Shown here piece after piece: positions 59,985 through 64,000 of a stretch of DNA of 64,000 nt. The position numbers were made by a program, and so were the translations under genes. The stretch is from Tenodera sinensis (Eukaryota > Arthropoda > Insecta > Mantodea > Mantidae): positions 41,474,716 to 41,538,715 of the forward strand of contig CM060969.1 in NCBI GenBank assembly GCA_030765045.1, written 5' to 3'. Below the pieces are notes generated by a model, which saw only the letters and a program-made list of their open reading frames with translations, did not search any database and was not told the origin of the DNA. The first letter of the stretch is position 1, and each line of letters starts with the position of its first letter.

Positions 59985-60247
59985 AGCCGATCAGTCAAGC
60001 GTCAGAAAGAAACCTTTACACAACGCAAATTCTACCGTTCCGCCGCAACGCATCAATTGCTGACGCCTGGTCCTACAACGCTGAAATACGTGAGATAAAA
60101 CATAATGATAAGACAGGAAATTCGCGACAGAAGGGAAACCCCCTCAGCACTCGCCTACTGAAACCATAAAAAAGCAGGGTCAGAATGCCTGGCCGGACGG
60201 GAATCGAATCCGGGACACGTAACTAAGAAGCCATCTCGCTCGGTTCT
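59985..60247 (-). mobile_element. tRNA-derived SINE, family C
   Basis: On the minus strand GAGATGGCTTCTTAGTTACG is the A-box region and GGATTCGATTCCC the B box. The body continues with GGCGAGTGCTGAGGGGGTTT. Its layout (head, then a GTGCTGAGG-type stretch and TTTCC) resembles the 61.8 kb copy, also on the minus strand. Its left limit near the poly-A run is uncertain. Confidence 0.65.
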
Positions 60248-61001
60248 CGCTACATTAATATGTGACATAAATATTAATAATCTTGGTGCATTTCATCCAA
60301 GATAAATATCCTAATATTCAATGAATTGTGTCTGATATTTAAGAAGGTATTCCGCAAATAATAACGTAATATATTGTATCTAAATTAGTACTATTAATGC
60401 ATCAATAAGCGTATTACAAAAAAATCTCAAGTGTGTGAACGGTAGAGTAGCTGTAATTCACCTTCACCCTCTGGTATTTACAGGTAAAATTAATTTCCAT
60501 AATGACTATCCTTGCCTCTAAGTGGGTGGTAACATAATTGAAAATGCTTCAACATCCATCCTATCTGCACGCATGCATGTACGCGCGTACCAACTGGTAG
60601 GTTAATGCACCTTACCAACTCACCTGTTTAATAATATACCTGGAGTACGCCTAGGGGAACCCTCTGCTTTTAACTATAATTTATCCTTACTCCAAAGAAA
60701 TTTTAAAAAAACTTGCAGAAGGAGCTACCTACTGTTTCCTATAGTTATGAATGAAATGGTTACATTTTATTCAGCTATTTTATTCCAAAAGAAACAAGAT
60801 TAATGTTTTTGTGGGGCAAAATGGTATAGAGATGATACTCCATGCAATGAGGCTTTGGAACTTTTGCAAAAGTACCTTATCTAATGTTTCGATTCGTGAA
60901 ATGATATATGTAAAGGAACATAAATAATTTGAATTATTGACGAGACAATAATTCACAACAAAGGACGTTCGGGGACAAGGTACCTCACACCACGTAACAG
61001 G
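60248..61001. other. AT-rich sequence, nothing recognised
   Basis: No recognised feature. The minus-strand frame 60780-61016 has no domain. Confidence 0.4.
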
Positions 61002-61373
61002 TGCGACGCGTATCAAAGGTGCTCAAAGTCAGGCTCCTCGCGCGACTATTTGTGAACACGTGACAATGAGTGCGGCACTACAAAGGGTTTTTGAGATTAT
61101 TCGAGAGGCGTCCGGTGTATTTGTAGAAGTTCTAGAAAAGGTGAAATTTCAGAAAGGTCATGACACATCATCCTTGTAGGTATAAGGCGTGAGGAGTAAG
61201 TTACTTATCACAGACATGAGTCTCCGCAGCAGGCATTTGTTTGTAGTTTTAGTTTAACTGTGTGTGTACGGTCATCATGGGAGAACCGGCACGTCATAGA
61301 GGAAGACTGTGGAGTCAGAAGAAAATAAAGTGAGTAAAAAGTAACTGGGCTGTTCTTTAGTCATTTTGGCGCA
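61002..61373 (+). mobile_element. LTR-like element, copy 4
   Basis: Starts TGCGACGCG. ACATCATCCTTG then GTATAAGG at about 61180 parallels the TATA region of copy 2, and AAAGTAACTGGGCTG near 61340 matches the conserved tract. It then reads TCATTTTGGCGCAACAATAT, where TGGCGCAACA looks like a primer-binding site. That makes this a 5' LTR plus the first bases of an internal region, with no coding sequence after it. Confidence 0.55.
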
Positions 61374-61439
61374 ACAATATGTTGATTGTATCTATAGATC
61401 TATTGTGGCTCATACCCAACAGAAGGAAGGGATGAAGTG
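61374..61439. other. short spacer
   Basis: Unassigned bases between the LTR-like copy and the SINE. Confidence 0.3.
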
Positions 61440-61798
61440 AAGGAACACAGGAGGTTACATGCCTCAGGTAGACAGACCACCGAGACGCGCAGAAGTCTTT
61501 AATATTCCAGGCTCAAGACCGTCCAGCTGCTGGAGCAGCTTAAAGAGAGGGCTGAGCGACCCATCGACCAAGCAGCCCTCCTTTATGCATCATCACCATC
61601 TCTCCAGCACTGCCATGCACCACGAAACCTAGAAACACGCCTAAAGCATTAAGAGGAAGCTGAATGAAAATAAAACGGAAAGGTACTTGAGAAAGCACCT
61701 CAGTGTTCACTTATAGATCAGGGAAAACTGCGAAAAACTCAAATGTCAGAGTCGTTAGGAATCGAACTCGAGACTCACACATTACCGCGGAGCCATTT
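61440..61798 (-). mobile_element. tRNA-derived SINE, family C relative
   Basis: On the minus strand AAATGGCTCCGCGGTAATGT is the A-box region and GAGTTCGATTCCT the B box (plus 61757-61769). The body GAACACTGAGGTGCTTTC parallels the 60.2 kb copy. The distal part (CAGCCCTCTCTTTAAGCTGC and beyond, to about 61440) is less certain and may be a separate sequence. Confidence 0.6.
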
Positions 61799-62612
61799 CG
61801 TATTCAAGGATTATAATCTCATGGCATGAAAGCGTTCTATTTCTTAATGAAAATCCCCTCAAAAGTGGAAGTAAGCGTTGGGGCGAATGTTTTCTGGACT
61901 GAAGTATTTATCCAGGCTCCATCCAGTTATCCCTGCCAGTGTAAGCCAGGACGACGTCTACCACGATATCCTGTCAAGGTTCTCTCTTCTTGGCTGCTGG
62001 GAGACAGCCAGCGCACCCTAAACTTTCCCGTCCCTTCGCATTTCCCCTTCAGGACTGGATGCTTGACATTGTTATCAGACTTCAGCGCACTAAGAGTCCG
62101 TCAAGTCACTCTCTTCTTACTAAAGAAGTAAAATCTCCTTAGCTACATATTAAATTTCAGAGTAAAACCGAACAAGCATCATGAAATTATGTAATACTTA
62201 GACATATGTACCAGCAATCGCAATATGTAACGCATAGGACGAAAACTACCCAGCAAATTATTTTCCCATCTCCCTAGATCGCAACTATGGCACACACAAA
62301 ATTTAATGACAGCTGACAACTCTATTCTTTTTCCAACCGTGTAAATAAATTTTGTGGGCGTAAATGATATTTATATCACTGGCTTTACAGCGTGTTTACT
62401 AGGGGCTCATCTCATCCGTGGATATCCTTTCGTGCCTTAAAACGGTACAATTCCTATGAAGCGGACGTTATTGGCGTGAGCAGTATATTCTTAAACATTG
62501 TTTCTATCGTACCTATAACGGAATGTGCTGCAGCTATTCTGCAAAAAAAAATCTTAATTAAAATAAAGTAGATAGAAAATAAATGTTTTGTGTACCCAAA
62601 ACTAAAGATACA
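61799..62612. other. unassigned; holds one MITE-like end
   Basis: The 101-codon frame 61826-62131 has no domain. TA followed by TGGCACACACAAAATTTAAT at 62286-62307 matches the ends of the 21.2 kb MITE, without a partner. Confidence 0.35.
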
Positions 62613-62645
62613 AAGTAGAGAAAGTCATTCGAATGTAACACATCG
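62613..62645 (-). mobile_element. F1 repeat, isolated left end
   Basis: AGTAGAGAAAGTCATTCGAA then TGTAACACATCG is the reversed F1 left end with a perfect terminal 12-mer. Nothing of the F1 interior follows. T-runs lie immediately outside it. Confidence 0.7.
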
Positions 62646-63224
62646 TTTTTTTTTTGTTTTTTTTTTCAAACAAACAATTTGTAGAACATAGTGTACTCGT
62701 AAGGTAAATGATAGTGGGAAGAGAAGTGAGTGTCTATTTTTAGAGAAGGAAATGTATTATTCCCTGACCAGCAAGAACGCGTCAACTCTCAGAAAATTCG
62801 TAAAAAGATAAAGGATGGAGATTGAGAAACTCCGTGACGTTTCAGAATCACCTAAGATTGTTTCTTTGTACGTAGGCAAATGATTTTTTAACCTAATTTC
62901 TAAATTCGCTTGGACTTTAATACTAGCAACAACTTAAACACTGCCTTTGATCATAGAAATGTTCACATTTTACCTTATTTTCTTTCTTCATTTCTTACTT
63001 TCCAACAGATGTGCTGTTAGAAGTAAATTATACGCTGAAGATTGGAACACTTCCAAACAACATTGCGGTCAGCAAAAACTATTTGCAGACATGAACGACA
63101 TGTTGAACAATATGTGAAAGGATAGACGTGAATAATTTTATATGCATCTCAATTTATTTTTTCAAAAATTTCTTTGTGGAAGAAAAAAAATAAAACGGAT
63201 TCATAGTCCAAAAGGTTCATAGTT
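62646..63224. other. AT-rich sequence, nothing recognised
   Basis: T-runs at the left edge. No recognised coding sequence. Confidence 0.4.
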
Positions 63225-63575
63225 GTGTTTTTCCAAGCTGCACAGTCATGTTTTAAACATTTCGAACTCATTATTTATAAAACACTCTCTGACCCTATAT
63301 GGAGCACAGCCAACAAAACACACCTTCATGGTCTACAGGTTATACAAAACAAATTCCTTCGGAAAATTACCAACGCCCCCTGGTATGTAAGAAACAACCA
63401 ATTTCATTTGAGTTTGGAATTCTCGCTCTACAAGAAATACTTCAGAACTCTGTGCAGATCATTTTTCAGCAAACTACCAACAGTTCGTGGAGCTCACACA
63501 TCCAGCATTGGCATCAGGTCATCACAGAAGCAGACTTAACAGAAGGTTACCACAGGGTTTACTCAGCGATTTAAA
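63225..63575 (+). pseudogene. jockey-like LINE reverse transcriptase C-terminal fragment
   Basis: IIYKTLSDPIWSTANKTHLH, LQVIQNKFLRKITNAPWYVR and NNQFHLSLE match the conserved C-terminal part of jockey-clade reverse transcriptases (usual YK.LIRPV.TYG...W..A...H...LQ..QNK.LR.I..APW.VRN..LH.DL). After a frameshift near 63420 the next pieces lie in a second frame (FGILALQEILQN). The TYG motif is damaged and the catalytic part is absent, so it is a 5'-truncated dead copy. Confidence 0.8.
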
Positions 63576-64000
63576 ACAAAGAGATTTCGCATAACCTGGT
63601 CCTCTGTTCCATGTTTTGACACTTTTTTTTTTTTTTAATTAACGTCCTCCAACATTTTGTCATATCGGTCGAATGAATGAAATGAAATGGGTGAAATGAT
63701 GTTCAAATGAGCCCGAGGTCCATGGAGCTTTAAGTTACCCGACATTTGTCTCCATGTTTTGACACGTATATTATTAATGAACATAGAGTTCTTTTATTCG
63801 TCGCCAATAATTCGTGTACAATTACAATTTCTAAAATAGCTATCAATTATAAACCAAAAAGGCACAAGAAACCAAGGAACCAAGGAGCCGGAATGAATTA
63901 TGTTATTATGTTATGCACTGGCCTGTATAATAATTAAAATTGATCAGTCAAAAAGAAACTAAAAAAAGGCATTTTATTTAGACCACTTGCTTTTATTCAT
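63576..64000. other. AT-rich sequence, nothing recognised
   Basis: A T-run lies at about 63624-63638. No recognised feature to the window end. Confidence 0.4.

Overview
This 64 kb window is AT-rich, repeat-laden eukaryotic DNA, most likely from a large arthropod (insect-type) genome. The signs are long (AAT)n and (GT)n/(CA)n microsatellites, many tRNA-derived SINEs with A and B boxes, decayed LINE reverse transcriptases, pogo/Tigger-like transposon remains and LTR-like blocks. Nothing looks bacterial: no operons, no ribosome-binding sites and no dense coding. The species cannot be named from the sequence. A polyneopteran insect (cricket, grasshopper, cockroach or stick-insect type) would fit the repeat mix, but that is only an impression.

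No intact host protein-coding gene can be supported. Long open frames are mostly translations of microsatellites, antisense shadows of retroelements, or open stretches in GC-richer patches. Two weak candidates are listed: a 57-codon signal-peptide-like frame at 5.3 kb, and a 139-codon ATG frame at 50.7 kb lying between two young SINEs. The window is best read as intergenic or intronic DNA.

The main signal is one dispersed family, called F1 here. It is about 0.8-0.9 kb when full length, with a left end GATGTGTTGCACTCACATG-ACTTTCTCTACT and a right end AGTAGAGAAAGT-AAAA, so both ends carry the same 12-mer inverted. I count 15 copies or fragments (5.8, 7.5, 8.7-9.2, 10.2, 10.4, 12.8-13.7, 22.0-22.9, 23.6-24.1, 25.9-26.8, 29.0, 36.1-36.9, 38.6, 41.7-42.5, 44.6-45.5 and 62.6 kb). 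None encodes a protein, which suggests a non-autonomous element. The copy at 8.74-9.18 kb is a foldback with two right ends. Several copies carry a (CA)n/(CG)n tract at one homologous internal site.

Other mobile DNA: LINE fragments at 3.4-4.1 (3' end), 31.2-32.0 (reverse transcriptase plus (GAT)n tail), 36.5-36.8 (nested in F1, with target-site duplication), 39.0-39.5, 43.5-43.9 (C-terminal nuclease-like domain), 48.4-49.1 (ORF1 with zinc knuckles) and 63.2-63.6 kb (jockey-like). Tigger/pogo remains lie at 44.2-44.57 and 53.09-53.67 kb. A small TA-flanked MITE is at 21.2 kb. A diverged LTR-like family has four copies (19.2, 19.9, 56.1, 61.0 kb). There are about 15 SINE copies, including a young inverted pair at 50.0 and 51.6 kb with clear target-site duplications. 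A GC-richer block at 34.4-35.9 kb with CCAAT, CRE and several CACGTG sites is the best candidate for host regulatory DNA.
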